Source of the DNA: Kitasatospora sp. NBC_00240
GTDB lineage: Bacteria > Actinomycetota > Actinomycetes > Streptomycetales > Streptomycetaceae
DNA: 64,000 bases
NCBI RefSeq assembly: GCF_026342405.1
Contig: NZ_JAPEMU010000001.1
Location: 4,650,001-4,714,000, forward strand
Reading direction: 5' to 3'
Shown here: positions 7,359 to 15,560 of the stretch, in pieces
How positions within the stretch are numbered: position 1 is the first letter of the stretch
Layout of the letters: each line of letters starts with the position of its first letter
Notes under the pieces: generated by a model
Told to the model about the DNA's origin: nothing
The model's input: only the letters and a program-made list of their open reading frames with translations
Database searches by the model: none
Translations under genes and position numbers: made by a program

Positions 7359-8606
7359 TCAGGTGCCGACCAGGCCCAGCATCCCCCAGACGCACACCGT
7401 CCCCGCGACCACGGTCAGCGGGACGACGATCAGTCCGAGCCGGGTGAACACCTTCAGCTCCACCGGCTCGGGTAGCAGTCCCCGCCACAGCAGGGTCGCC
7501 AGCGAGCCGACATAGGTGAGGTTCGGGCCGAGGTTGACGCCGACCAGGACGGCCAGCACCGGCCCGGTCCCGCCGGCCGCGGCGAGCGGGAGCAGGGCGA
7601 GCGTGGCCGGCAGGTTGTTGATCAGGTTGGCGAGGACGGCGGCGATGCCGGCGACGGCGAGCAGTTCGGGCAGGCTGTCGCCGCCGGGCAGCAGGTGGTC
7701 CAGGCCGGCGCCCAGCCCGTTGTCGACCACCGCCTTGACCACCACGCCGAGCGCGAGCACGAAGAGGCAGAAGAACACCCCGGCCGCGCCGGCGAGTTCC
7801 CGGACGGTGGCGTCCCCGCGCCGCAGCGCCCGGGTACCCAGCACCAGCACCCCGCCGAGAGCCGCCCAGGCCGGGTTGACGCCGGCCAGCGAGGTCACCG
7901 CGAAGCCCAGCAGGGTGAGGCCCAGCACCACCAGGGTGAACAGCGGGACGGCCACCGGGCCCTGCGGCGGCGGCAGCGGCGCGCCGGCCGCGAGATCGGC
8001 CCGGAAGAACCGCCGGAAGACCACGAACTCGATCCCGATCACCACCACCCAGGCAGGCGCCATCAGCACCGCGAACCGGGTGAAGGTCAGCCCGCTCGCG
8101 GTGAACGCCAGCAGGTTGGTCAGGTTGGAGACGGGCAGCAGCAGCGAGGCCGAGTTGGCCAGGTGTGCGCAGGCGTAGGCGTGCGGGCGGGAGCGGGCGC
8201 CGAGCCGGGTGGCGGTGGCCAGTACCACCGGGGTGAGCAGGACCACCGTCGCGTCCAGGCTGAGGACCGCCGTGACCAGCGCGGCGACGCCGAAGACCCC
8301 GCCGAGCAACCGCCCGGGCCGCCCGTGGCAGACCTTGGCGACCAGCTGTCCGGCGCTCTCGAAGAGCCCTTCGTCGGCGCAGAGTTTGGCCAGCACCAGG
8401 ATGGCGGCGAGGAAGCCCACGACGGGCAGCAGTTCGCGGGTCTGCGCCCAGGCGTCGGCGGGGCCGACCGCGCCCACGGCCAGGAGCAGTCCGGCGGCGG
8501 GGACGGCGGCGGCCGCCTCCGGCCAGCCGCGCGGGCGGACCACGGCGAAGGCGAGCACCACGATCAGCAGGACGACGGAGAGGGCTTCGGCGACGGCGGT
8601 GCTCAT
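7359..8606 (-). CDS. ArsB/NhaD (SLC13-type) anion permease
   Basis: A 415-residue integral membrane protein with about ten or eleven hydrophobic segments spread over its whole length. SNLTNLLAFTASGL and NLGPNLTYVGSLATLLW are the two re-entrant hairpin motifs of the ion transporter superfamily to which ArsB belongs. Substrate is not determined by sequence; arsenite is one option, but no arsR, arsC or arsenic-binding regulator lies nearby, so another anion is equally possible. The ATG at 8606 starts with a short polar segment followed at once by the first membrane helix. Confidence 0.85.
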   Translation of the reverse strand: MSTAVAEALSVVLLIVVLAFAVVRPRGWPEAAAAVPAAGLLLAVGAVGPADAWAQTRELLPVVGFLAAILVLAKLCADEGLFESAGQLVAKVCHGRPGRLLGGVFGVAALVTAVLSLDATVVLLTPVVLATATRLGARSRPHAYACAHLANSASLLLPVSNLTNLLAFTASGLTFTRFAVLMAPAWVVVIGIEFVVFRRFFRADLAAGAPLPPPQGPVAVPLFTLVVLGLTLLGFAVTSLAGVNPAWAALGGVLVLGTRALRRGDATVRELAGAAGVFFCLFVLALGVVVKAVVDNGLGAGLDHLLPGGDSLPELLAVAGIAAVLANLINNLPATLALLPLAAAGGTGPVLAVLVGVNLGPNLTYVGSLATLLWRGLLPEPVELKVFTRLGLIVVPLTVVAGTVCVWGMLGLVGT

Positions 8607-8652
8607 CGGCCGATCATGACACGGTGCCGGCGGTCGCGTTCCGGGGCCGGGT

Positions 8653-8658
8653 TATGGT
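8653..8658 (+). promoter_or_regulatory. Possible -10 box for the small membrane protein
   Basis: TATGGT, 54 bases upstream of the ATG at 8713 and divergent from the permease gene. No good -35 element was found. Confidence 0.35.
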
Positions 8659-8712
8659 CGGAGGGACCGGTGCTGCAGCCGCAGGGCCGGCGCCCCGGCT
8701 CTGGAGTGGATG

Positions 8713-9015
8713 ATGGCGAAGATCCCCACCGCGCTCGTCGCGGCGACCGGTCTGGTCGGCGGCTACGGCGTGGCCCGCTGGAGCGGCCGGCGTGAGCTGG
8801 GCGGCGCCGTCCTGGCGGTGGCCGGCGCGACCGCCGCGGCGGGATGGCGGCGGCAGGCCGGCCCGGTCGCCGCCGCGGCACTGACCGGTCTGTACGTGGC
8901 GGCGTTCGGCGGTTCGCACCCGCTCGCGAAGAAGATCGGTGCCTGGCCGGCCGTGCTCACGGTCACCGGCGTGGTGGCCGCGACCTCGGCCGTGGTGACG
9001 GCCCGCCAGGGCTGA
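8713..9015 (+). CDS. Small membrane protein of unknown function
   Basis: A 100-residue protein with three or four short hydrophobic Ala/Gly/Val-rich segments and a conserved-looking central stretch FGGSHPLAKKIGAWPAV. I do not recognise a family with certainty; similar small proteins are annotated as hypothetical in streptomycetes. The second of two adjacent ATGs was taken because GGAG lies six bases before it. It is flanked by a divergent permease and a convergent macro-domain gene, so it forms its own transcription unit. Confidence 0.65.
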   Translation: MAKIPTALVAATGLVGGYGVARWSGRRELGGAVLAVAGATAAAGWRRQAGPVAAAALTGLYVAAFGGSHPLAKKIGAWPAVLTVTGVVAATSAVVTARQG

Positions 9016-9037
9016 GTCGGCCCCACCCGGCCGGGGA

Positions 9038-9874
9038 TCAGGCTCCGGGCTGGACGGCCGTACCGAACCTGACCTCGAAGGCCGCCCGGTTCGCGGAGAC
9101 GCGGGTGCGGTCCCAGACCGCGAACACCACCCGGTCGAAGGCCGCGCCGTACTCGGCCAGCCCCGCCTCGAAGGCCTCGGCCACCTGGGCCGGGTCGTTG
9201 CGGAACACCCCGCAGCCCCAGGCGCCGAGCACCAGCTCCCGTACGCCGTGCCGGGCGGCCACCGCGAGCACCCGCAGGGCCCGCTCGGCCAGCACCTCGC
9301 GGACGTCCACGCCGGCCGAACGCAGCGCCAGCTGGCCCGCGTTGGGTGCCGGCGAGGTCAGGAAGTCGACCTCGTACGGCTGGGCGAGCAGGGCGCCGTC
9401 GTCGCCCCGGAGCACCGGTACGGCGGGCGAGTAGATCACCCGGTGGCTGTAGCGGAGGTCGTCGGACGCGCGGTGCGCCTGGTAGTAGTCGGGGGCCTCC
9501 AGCAGGCAGGTGTACAGCAGGGCGCTTCGGCAGACGTCCTCCTCCTGGGCCTTGGCGCCCCGCAGGTATCCGCCGCCCGGGTTGCGCGCGGAGGCGAAGT
9601 TGAGCACCCCCACCTGGCGGCCGCCGGCCGCGACCAGCCGGCGGGCGGCCTGCATGCTGCCCTCCGCCGTCACCTCGACGGCCTTGGCACCGGCCCCCGG
9701 CCTGCTCCGGGCCACCAGCGCGGCCAGTGCGTCCGGGGTGTAGGAGACGGTGCCGGCCCGGGCGGCGGTCAGCCGCCCGGCCAGCTCCACCTCCTCGCCC
9801 CCGGCCGCCCGGTAGCTCCCCCGGGCGACGATCTGCTCGTTCACCGCGGCCACTTCGTGCAGTCTGCTGCTCAT
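9038..9874 (-). CDS. TIGR02452 family protein (bacterial PARG-like macro domain)
   Basis: A 278-residue protein. VGVLNFASARNPGGGYLRGAK followed by AQEEDVCRSALLY contains the macro-fold NPGGG loop and the QEE catalytic motif of poly(ADP-ribose) glycohydrolase-like proteins; GAWGCGVFRNDP is the diphosphate-binding loop near the C-terminus. Members hydrolyse poly(ADP-ribose) or related ADP-ribose adducts; the in vivo substrate in actinomycetes is unclear. The ATG at 9874 follows TACCGT at seven bases, suggesting a leaderless transcript. The frame is open further upstream but that part reads as noncoding. Confidence 0.85.
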   Translation of the reverse strand: MSSRLHEVAAVNEQIVARGSYRAAGGEEVELAGRLTAARAGTVSYTPDALAALVARSRPGAGAKAVEVTAEGSMQAARRLVAAGGRQVGVLNFASARNPGGGYLRGAKAQEEDVCRSALLYTCLLEAPDYYQAHRASDDLRYSHRVIYSPAVPVLRGDDGALLAQPYEVDFLTSPAPNAGQLALRSAGVDVREVLAERALRVLAVAARHGVRELVLGAWGCGVFRNDPAQVAEAFEAGLAEYGAAFDRVVFAVWDRTRVSANRAAFEVRFGTAVQPGA

Positions 9875-9881
9875 GCCGGGA

Positions 9882-9887
9882 ACGGTA
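9882..9887 (-). promoter_or_regulatory. -10 box of a leaderless macro-domain gene
   Basis: Read on the minus strand the bases are TACCGT (ACGGTA on plus), seven bases before the ATG. It is the same arrangement as at the SDR and phosphatase genes. Confidence 0.45.
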
Positions 9888-10052
9888 TGCGAGCGGACCG
9901 GTCGGGCGCCACCGGTTATTCTCACTCCAAGAACAACAGGCCGGGCGGCGCCCGCAGCGGGGGAACGCCGACGGGCCCGCCCCACCGAAGTGGAGCGGGC
10001 CCGTGGCCTGGTACCAAGCAGTACTACGTCGGTCCTACGGACCTACGAAGCG

Positions 10053-12398
10053 TCAGTTCTTCCAACGCGGCTTGCGGTCGCCGCCGTTGAAGCTGCCGCC
10101 ACGGTCGTCACGGTTGAAGCCGCCGCCGGTGCGGCCGCCACGGTCGTCACGGTTGAAGCCGCCGCCGGTGCCCTGCGGGCGGCCACCGGAGCGGTGGTCG
10201 TCGCGACGGGAGAACGGACGGCTGCTGCTGCCGCGCTCGTCACGGTCGCCGAACGGGCGGGCCGGGCGGTCGCCGAAGGAGCGGGCCGGACGGTCGTCGC
10301 GGTTGAAACCACCGGAGCGGGCCGGACGGTCGTCACGGTTGAAGCCCGAGCCACCGCCACGGTTGTCACGGTCGCCGAAGGAGCGGGCCGGACGGTCGTC
10401 ACGGTTGAAACCACCGGAACGGGCCGGACGGTCGTCACGGTTGAAGCCCGAGCCACCGCCACGGTTGTCACGGTCGCCGAACGAACGGCCGCCGCGGTCG
10501 TCACGGTTGAAACCGCCGCCGGTGCGGCCGCCGCGGTCGTCACGGTTGAAGCCCGAGCCACCACCGCGGTTGTCACGGTCGCCGAAGGAGCGGGCCGGAC
10601 GGTCGTCACGGTTGAAACCACCGGAACGGGCCGGACGGTCGTCACGGTTGAAGCCGCCCGAGCGGCCGCCGCGGTCGTCACGGTCACGGTTGAAGCCGCC
10701 GGAGCGGCCGCCGCGGTCGTCACGGTCACGGTTGAAGCTGCCCGAGCCACGGCTGTCGCGGCTGTCGCGGTCGCCGTAGGAGGGGCGCTCGGTGCGGGCC
10801 TCGCGGTAGGCGGGGACGCGCTCCTCCTCGACCGCCGCCGGGGCGGCGGTCTCGGTGCCGGCCTCGGCCGCGTCGGCCTCGGTGACGGCGACCGGGGCCT
10901 CGTCCTCGATGCCCAGCTCGGCCCGCTCGCGCGCCGCGCGGGCGGCGAGGCGGTCGGCCTCCTCGCGCAGCTCGGTGGCGCGGCGCTGCGCGCGCTCCAG
11001 CTGGCGGGTCATGTCGGCGAGCTCGCGCTCGGCGGCACCGGCGATGCCGGCCGCGCTCTCGGCCTGGACCTCGACGAGCGAGCGGGCGCCGGTGATCCGG
11101 GCCACCTCGGCGTCGAAGGCGTGGTCGAGGATGTGACGGCTGGCGTCGACGCCGGCGTCCTCCATCAGGCGGAACACGCCACGGCGCTGGTGCGGCAGCA
11201 CCAGGGTGACGACGGCGCCGGAGCGGCCGGCGCGGGCGGTGCGGCCCGAGCGGTGCAGGTAGTCCTTGTGGTCGCCGGCCGGGTCGACGTTGAGCACCAG
11301 GTCGATGTCGTCGACGTGGATGCCACGCGCGGCGACGTCGGTGGCGACGACGACGTTGAGGTAGCCGTCCTTGAAGTCGCCGAGCACTCGGGTACGGGCG
11401 CCCTGGGTCATCCCGCCGTGCAGCGCGTCGGCCTTCACGCCGGCCTCGATCAGCTGCTCGGCGACGCGGTCGGCGCCCATCTGGGTGCGGACGAAGATGA
11501 TCGTCCGGCCCTTGCGGGCGGCGATGGCGTTGGTGATCGGCGCCTTGTCCTTGGGCTTCACCACGAGGATGTGGTGGCTCATGGTGGTGACCGCGCCCTG
11601 GGCCGCGTCGACCTCGTGGGTGACCGGGTTCTTCAGGTAGCGCTTGACCAGGCTGTCGATCTCGTTCTCGAGCGTCGCCGAGAAGAGCAGGCTCTGGCCG
11701 CCGGACGGCACCTTGTCGAGGATCTCGGTGACCTCGGGCAGGAAGCCCATGTCGGCCATCTGGTCGGCCTCGTCCAGGACGGTGACCATGACCTCGTCGA
11801 GCTTGGCGGTGTTGCGGTTGATCAGGTCGCGCAGACGGCCGGGGGTGGCGACGAGGACGTCGACACCGCGCTCCAGCGCGTAGATCTGGTTGGACATCGA
11901 GGTGCCGCCGCAGACGACCTTGAGCTTGAGGCCGAGCACCGAGCCGAAGGGCTCCAGCGCGTCGGCCACCTGCATGGCCAGCTCACGGGTCGGGACCAGG
12001 ATCAGACCGCGGGGGTGCTTCGGCTTGGTGCGGCCCTCGGCCGCGGCGATGCGGGTGAGCAGCGGAAGGCCGAAGCTCAGGGTCTTGCCGGAGCCGGTAC
12101 GGCCACGGCCCAGCACGTCCTTGCCGGCCAGCGCGTCCGGGATGGTCGCGGCCTGGATCGGGAACGGGGTGGTGACGCCGCGCTTGGCCAGGGCCCGCAC
12201 CACGTCGTCGTGCAGACCGAGGTCGCCGAAGGTGACGGTGGGCTCGGCGGGCTCGACGTCCTCGGCCTCGTCGGCCTCGATCTCGTCGGTGAAGTCGTCG
12301 AGGCCGGTCAGCTCGGTGAGCTCGGTCTCGGTGGTGGGAACATCGGCGGCGGACTCGTTCGCGGGCATGGCGAAGCGGGCGTCGTCAACGAGAGACAT
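10053..12398 (-). CDS. DEAD-box ATP-dependent RNA helicase with repetitive Arg/Gly/Asp tail
   Basis: A 781-residue helicase. After an acidic N-terminus of about 53 residues come the Q motif (TFGDLGL...TTPFPIQ), Walker A GRTGSGKT near residue 100, motif II VLDEAD, motif III SAT, and motif VI HRSGRTARAG. It unwinds structured RNA, probably in cold adaptation, ribosome assembly or mRNA decay. From about residue 545 the protein is a disordered tail of repeated NRDDRGGRSGG / NRDDRPARSFGDRDNRGG units, resembling RGG RNA-binding repeats and roughly a quarter of the protein. A 5' leader of about 140 bases precedes the gene, as often seen in autoregulated helicase genes. RBS: GGAAGG before ATG. Confidence 0.95.
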   Translation of the reverse strand: MSLVDDARFAMPANESAADVPTTETELTELTGLDDFTDEIEADEAEDVEPAEPTVTFGDLGLHDDVVRALAKRGVTTPFPIQAATIPDALAGKDVLGRGRTGSGKTLSFGLPLLTRIAAAEGRTKPKHPRGLILVPTRELAMQVADALEPFGSVLGLKLKVVCGGTSMSNQIYALERGVDVLVATPGRLRDLINRNTAKLDEVMVTVLDEADQMADMGFLPEVTEILDKVPSGGQSLLFSATLENEIDSLVKRYLKNPVTHEVDAAQGAVTTMSHHILVVKPKDKAPITNAIAARKGRTIIFVRTQMGADRVAEQLIEAGVKADALHGGMTQGARTRVLGDFKDGYLNVVVATDVAARGIHVDDIDLVLNVDPAGDHKDYLHRSGRTARAGRSGAVVTLVLPHQRRGVFRLMEDAGVDASRHILDHAFDAEVARITGARSLVEVQAESAAGIAGAAERELADMTRQLERAQRRATELREEADRLAARAARERAELGIEDEAPVAVTEADAAEAGTETAAPAAVEEERVPAYREARTERPSYGDRDSRDSRGSGSFNRDRDDRGGRSGGFNRDRDDRGGRSGGFNRDDRPARSGGFNRDDRPARSFGDRDNRGGGSGFNRDDRGGRTGGGFNRDDRGGRSFGDRDNRGGGSGFNRDDRPARSGGFNRDDRPARSFGDRDNRGGGSGFNRDDRPARSGGFNRDDRPARSFGDRPARPFGDRDERGSSSRPFSRRDDHRSGGRPQGTGGGFNRDDRGGRTGGGFNRDDRGGSFNGGDRKPRWKN
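10080..10770. repeat. Degenerate tandem repeats encoding the helicase tail
   Basis: About 690 bases of near-tandem units built from variants of TCGTCACGGTTGAAACCACC and TTGTCACGGTCGCCGAAGGA. They encode FNRDDRP/GGR and FGDRDNRGG blocks in the DEAD-box helicase. Unit length varies, so this is a protein-coding minisatellite and not a CRISPR array. Confidence 0.9.
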
Positions 12399-12545
12399 GC
12401 AAAACCTTCCGGAAGTGGCACGCGCCTAAGTCCGGGGTTCTGGTCTCAACCGCCTCTATGCGGTCAGCCACGGATCGCCGGAACGCGCCAAGGGCGCCAG
12501 ATGGGAATAGGGCGCCAAGCAAATGGTTCAAAGTAACGATCTACT

Positions 12546-12575
12546 ACCATAGACGAACCTCGGGATCATAGGCAA
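12546..12575 (-). promoter_or_regulatory. Promoter of the DEAD-box helicase gene
   Basis: On the minus strand TTGCCT (12575-12570) and TATGGT (12551-12546) are separated by 18 bases, close to a principal sigma-factor promoter. This predicts a leader of about 140 bases before the helicase ATG, containing GGCGCC-rich short inverted repeats that could fold. The region is markedly less GC-rich than its surroundings. Confidence 0.55.
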
Positions 12576-12592
12576 ATGCCCTGGCCAGACCG

Positions 12593-13306
12593 CTAATGGC
12601 CGCTCGTCGCCTGGGTCGGCGCCGAGGATCCGGAGTTACTGGGCGAGGGCAGCACGATCAAGGTGGCCGACGGGGCCGCCGTGGAGTGATCGGGCGCGGG
12701 TGACGGCTGGGACGGCGCGCTGGGGCTGGCCGCCGGGCTGCCCACCCCGCCGCCGACCGGGCCGGAGCCGCCCGAGCCGCTCCCCGCCGTGGGCTCGGGC
12801 GACAGCCCGCCCCCGGCCGCGGGGCTCGCCGCCGGGCCCGTCCGCTCCGGCTCGTCCGGCGCTGCGCCGGGCACCGCGACCACCCCCGCCGGCGCGGCGC
12901 CGGGCAGCACCGGCAGCGGCTCGCCCGGCACCGACGCGGCCGGCGACATCGTCCCGTCCCCCTGCGCCACCGTCGGACGCTCGGTCCGCCCGGGACCGGC
13001 GTGGCCCGCGCCCGCGGCGCCGCCGGCCGCGCCGCTCCGGCCGGCCGTACCGGCCGAGCCGACCGGCACCGACCCGCCCTGCTTGTCCGAGCTGGGGCCG
13101 ACCGACATGCAACCCGTCAGCCCCAGGCCCGCCACCGCCAGCGCGGCCGCCGCCCGCAGCGCGCCCGCCCGCAGCCGCCGGGCCCGGGGGGCCGCCACCC
13201 GCGCCGCCGACACCCTGGGCGGACGACCCGGCCGGCCGGCACCCGCCTCCACCGCACGAACCGCCTGGACCGAACGCACCGAACGCACCGAACGCACCGC
13301 AGTCAC
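12593..13306 (-). CDS. Pro/Ser-rich secreted lipoprotein
   Basis: A 237-residue protein. An Arg-rich start (repeated VRSVRSVRS) leads into a twin-arginine-containing signal and the hydrophobic stretch AGALRAAAALAVAGLGLTGC, whose LTGC is a lipobox with the lipid-anchored Cys. The mature part is almost entirely Pro, Ser, Gly, Ala and Thr, without a recognisable domain, so it is likely an extended cell-surface spacer. The GTG at 13306 was chosen because GGGAG lies a few bases upstream; the open frame extends further but without support. Function unknown. Confidence 0.7.
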   Translation of the reverse strand: MTAVRSVRSVRSVQAVRAVEAGAGRPGRPPRVSAARVAAPRARRLRAGALRAAAALAVAGLGLTGCMSVGPSSDKQGGSVPVGSAGTAGRSGAAGGAAGAGHAGPGRTERPTVAQGDGTMSPAASVPGEPLPVLPGAAPAGVVAVPGAAPDEPERTGPAASPAAGGGLSPEPTAGSGSGGSGPVGGGVGSPAASPSAPSQPSPAPDHSTAAPSATLIVLPSPSNSGSSAPTQATSGH

Positions 13307-13484
13307 CGAGCTCCCTCTCCTGCCGCCCCACCGCGGCCGCCCCGCTGCGCACGGCCGTTTCCGGTGCCCAACGCGCTCCGGCCGACGGGGACACGGGCGC
13401 CCGGCCACGAACGCCGCGCCGGCCATCCGCTCGGCGCAACCCGGCGCGGCCGGCCGGCGCCTCCGGGCGCCCGCCGGCCCCGGG

Positions 13485-13859
13485 TCAGCCCCAGAGGGCG
13501 TGCGCCAGCCCCGTCCCGGCGTACACGGCGGCCAGGCCGGCCGTGATGCTGCCCGCCACGTTCGCCAGCGCGTACAGCCGGACCCCGCCCTCGGCCAGCC
13601 GCAACGTCTCGTACGAGAAGGTCGAGTAGGTGGTCAGCGCCCCGCACAGCCCGGTGCCGAGCAGGAGTTGCAGTCGCGAGGACGCCGCACCGGCCGCCAC
13701 CGCGCCGGTCAGCAGTCCGAGCACCAGGCATCCCGCCACGTTGACCACGAAGGTGCCCCAGGGGAACACCGAGTCGTGCCGCGACTGGACCGACCGGTCG
13801 GTCAAGTACCGCAGCGGCGCGCCGACCATCGCACCCGCCACCACCAGCAGCCAGTTCAT
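13485..13859 (-). CDS. crcB: Fluoride efflux transporter CrcB (Fluc), short subunit
   Basis: A 124-residue membrane protein with four hydrophobic helices. Seen: GAPLRYLTDR in helix 1, FPWGTFVVNVAGC (the conserved Asn of the pore), and GALTTYSTFSYE with the central Na+-binding region and Phe-box. Fluc channels are dual-topology dimers exporting F-. It overlaps the DUF190 gene by ATGA, and that gene overlaps a second crcB by GTGA, so the three are one translationally coupled operon. Two crcB genes in an operon commonly form an antiparallel heterodimer. Confidence 0.9.
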   Translation of the reverse strand: MNWLLVVAGAMVGAPLRYLTDRSVQSRHDSVFPWGTFVVNVAGCLVLGLLTGAVAAGAASSRLQLLLGTGLCGALTTYSTFSYETLRLAEGGVRLYALANVAGSITAGLAAVYAGTGLAHALWG

Positions 13860-14233
13860 CCGCGCTCCCCCTCGGCCCCGGCCGCCGGGCCCCCGGCGGC
13901 CGGCGGCCGCGGGAGGAGCACCTCGCAGCGCTCCAGTGTGACCAGCCCCTCCGGGGACAGCCCGTCCAGCTCCGGCAGGAAGGCCCGTACCCGCTCCTCG
14001 GTGTCGACCAGCACCACCGCCACCGGCAGGTCCTCCCCCAACGACAGCAGCCGGGAGGTGTGGATCAGCGACGAGGCCCCGAACCCCTCGACGCCCCGGA
14101 ACACGCTCGCCCCGGCCAGACCGGCCGCGTGCGCCCGGTGGACGATCTCGCTGTACAGCGGCCGGTGGTGCCAGGTGTCGTTCTCGCCGACGATCACAGT
14201 CAGCCGCAGCGCCGCCCCCACCGGCCGGCTCAC
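13856..14233 (-). CDS. DUF190 domain protein
   Basis: A 125-residue soluble protein: ALRLTVIVGENDTWHHRPLY, then GLAGASVFRGVEGFG, and DLPVAVVLVDTEERVRAFLPEL, which together match DUF190, a small ferredoxin-like-fold family related to PII proteins. DUF190 genes are commonly embedded with crcB genes; a regulatory or nucleotide-sensing role for the channel is suspected but unproven. GTG start overlaps the upstream crcB stop, and its own stop overlaps the downstream crcB start. Confidence 0.85.
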   Translation of the reverse strand: MSRPVGAALRLTVIVGENDTWHHRPLYSEIVHRAHAAGLAGASVFRGVEGFGASSLIHTSRLLSLGEDLPVAVVLVDTEERVRAFLPELDGLSPEGLVTLERCEVLLPRPPAAGGPAAGAEGERG

Positions 14234-14754
14234 CGCGCACCCCCACCGGCCGGGCCGGACCGGCGGCGGGCCGGACGGCGGATCAGCCACCGGGTGAGGG
14301 CGGCGGCCGCCCCGACCGCGCCGAGCGCGGCCAGCAGCGTCAGCCCCAGGTAGGCCACCGCCGCCCCGGGCCGGCCCTCGTCGAACAGCCGGTGGACGTC
14401 CACCGCGTACGTCGAGAAGGTGGTGAACCCGCCCAGCACCCCCGTGCCGAAGAACGGGCGGACCAGCGGATGCACCGGCCGGCCCTCGGTCACCGCCACC
14501 AGGAAGACCCCGATCACCGCGCAGCCGGCCACGTTCACCAGCAGCGTCGTCCACGGGAACTGCTCCGCCCCGCCGGTCGGCCACCACAGCCCCGCCCCGT
14601 ACCGCGCCGACGCCCCCAGCGCGCCGCCCACCGCGACCACGCCCACCGCCGGCCACTGCCCGCGCAGCACCGGCGGGCGGCGCACCGCGCCGCCGCCGTG
14701 CCCGCCACCGCTCCCGCTCCCGGCCTCCGGCCGCACGGTCCGCTCCGAACTCAT
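14230..14754 (-). CDS. crcB: Fluoride efflux transporter CrcB (Fluc), long subunit
   Basis: A 174-residue Fluc subunit with a 35-residue Gly/Arg-rich N-terminal extension before the four membrane helices. Conserved segments: GGALGASARYGAG, FPWTTLLVNVAGC, GTGVLGGFTTFSTYAVD. First gene of the crcB-DUF190-crcB operon. The ATG at 14754 was chosen over one at 14769 since GGGG precedes it. I looked for a fluoride riboswitch in the short upstream region shared with the divergent metallopeptidase and saw none. Confidence 0.88.
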   Translation of the reverse strand: MSSERTVRPEAGSGSGGGHGGGAVRRPPVLRGQWPAVGVVAVGGALGASARYGAGLWWPTGGAEQFPWTTLLVNVAGCAVIGVFLVAVTEGRPVHPLVRPFFGTGVLGGFTTFSTYAVDVHRLFDEGRPGAAVAYLGLTLLAALGAVGAAAALTRWLIRRPARRRSGPAGGGAR

Positions 14755-14817
14755 GACCCCATGAAACACCTGGGCCGATGACCTGGCACCGCGTCACCCC
14801 AGAGCCGACAATGAACC

Positions 14818-15165
14818 GTGGAGATGACCCGGGAAGACTTCGAGCTGCTCGTGAGCGACGCCCTCGACCAGATCCCCCCGAAGCTCGCGGCCATGATGGA
14901 CAACGTCGCCGTCTTCGTCGAGGACGAACCCGACGCGATCGCCCCGGACCTCCTCGGCCTCTACGAGGGCACACCGCTCACCGAACGCGGCGAGTGGTAC
15001 GCCGGCGTCCTGCCCGACCGGATCATCGTCTACCGCGGCCCGACCCTGCGGCAGTGCGACAGCCGCGAGGACGTGGTCGCCGAGGTCCGCACCACGGTGA
15101 TCCACGAGGTGGCCCACCACTTCGGCTTCGACGACCACGAGCTGGACGAACTCGGCTGGTCCTGA
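14818..15165 (+). CDS. Zincin-like metallopeptidase (PF06262 family)
   Basis: A 115-residue single-domain protein. TTVIHEVAHHFGFDDHELDELGW contains the HExxH zinc motif and a downstream His/Asp as third ligand; DNVAVFVEDEP and RIIVYRGPT are conserved upstream. These minimal zincins are widespread in actinobacteria but their substrates are unknown. The GTG at 14818 gives MEMTREDFE, the usual family N-terminus; an ATG two codons on is possible. It is transcribed divergently from the fluoride operon. Confidence 0.85.
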   Translation: MEMTREDFELLVSDALDQIPPKLAAMMDNVAVFVEDEPDAIAPDLLGLYEGTPLTERGEWYAGVLPDRIIVYRGPTLRQCDSREDVVAEVRTTVIHEVAHHFGFDDHELDELGWS

Positions 15166-15251
15166 GCCGCCCCCGGCACCGCCCGGGGCACTCCCCAGGC
15201 CGCCCCGAAGCCCCGCGGAACCCGCGCCACGCCTGACCGGACGAAACCGTT

Positions 15252-15280
15252 TTGGCGATCCGCCCGGCATCCCATATGCT
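15252..15280 (+). promoter_or_regulatory. Promoter of the tRNA Glu-Asp-Phe array
   Basis: TTGGCG at 15252 and TATGCT at 15275 are separated by 17 bases, a good principal-sigma match, with the first tRNA starting 48 bases after the -10 box. Confidence 0.6.
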
Positions 15281-15328
15281 TCTCGACGTCCCCGAACGCT
15301 GGAAACTTCAGAACCGGACAGGCCGCAA

Positions 15329-15401
15329 GCCCTCATCGTCTAGTGGCCCAGGACGCCGCCCTTTCAAGGCGGTAGCACGGGTTCGAATCCCGTTGGGGGC
15401 A
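15329..15401 (+). tRNA. tRNA-Glu (anticodon TTC)
   Basis: A 73-nt cloverleaf: acceptor GCCCTCA pairs with TGGGGGC, anticodon loop CTTTCAA, T-loop GTTCGAATC. CCA is not encoded. First of three tRNAs in tandem. Confidence 0.96.
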
Positions 15402-15459
15402 CGTAGTAACGTAGTAAAGTCGGCATCGCAAGAAGCCGAGGCGGATGAGATCCGCACGA

Positions 15460-15533
15460 GGTCCTGTGGAGCAGTTGGTTAGCTCGCCACCCTGTCAAGG
15501 TGGAGGTCGCGGGTTCAAGTCCCGTCAGGATCG
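15460..15533 (+). tRNA. tRNA-Asp (anticodon GTC)
   Basis: A 74-nt cloverleaf: acceptor GGTCCTG pairs with CAGGATC, anticodon loop CTGTCAA, T-loop GTTCAAGTC. Second of the array. Confidence 0.96.
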
Positions 15534-15560
15534 CTCGTCTCGCAAGAGATGGTGCAGTAC

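Noticed and set aside
10080..10770. Possible CRISPR array.
   Set aside because: Units are contiguous, of mixed length, in frame with the helicase, and there are no unique spacers or cas genes.
9873..12536. An 887-codon plus-strand open frame opposite the helicase.
   Set aside because: It mirrors the repetitive helicase gene; the minus-strand protein has all helicase motifs, the plus-strand product only Val/Thr/Ala repeats.
14755..14817. Fluoride riboswitch before crcB.
   Set aside because: The region is only about 60 bases, shared with a divergent gene, and the conserved riboswitch core was not seen.
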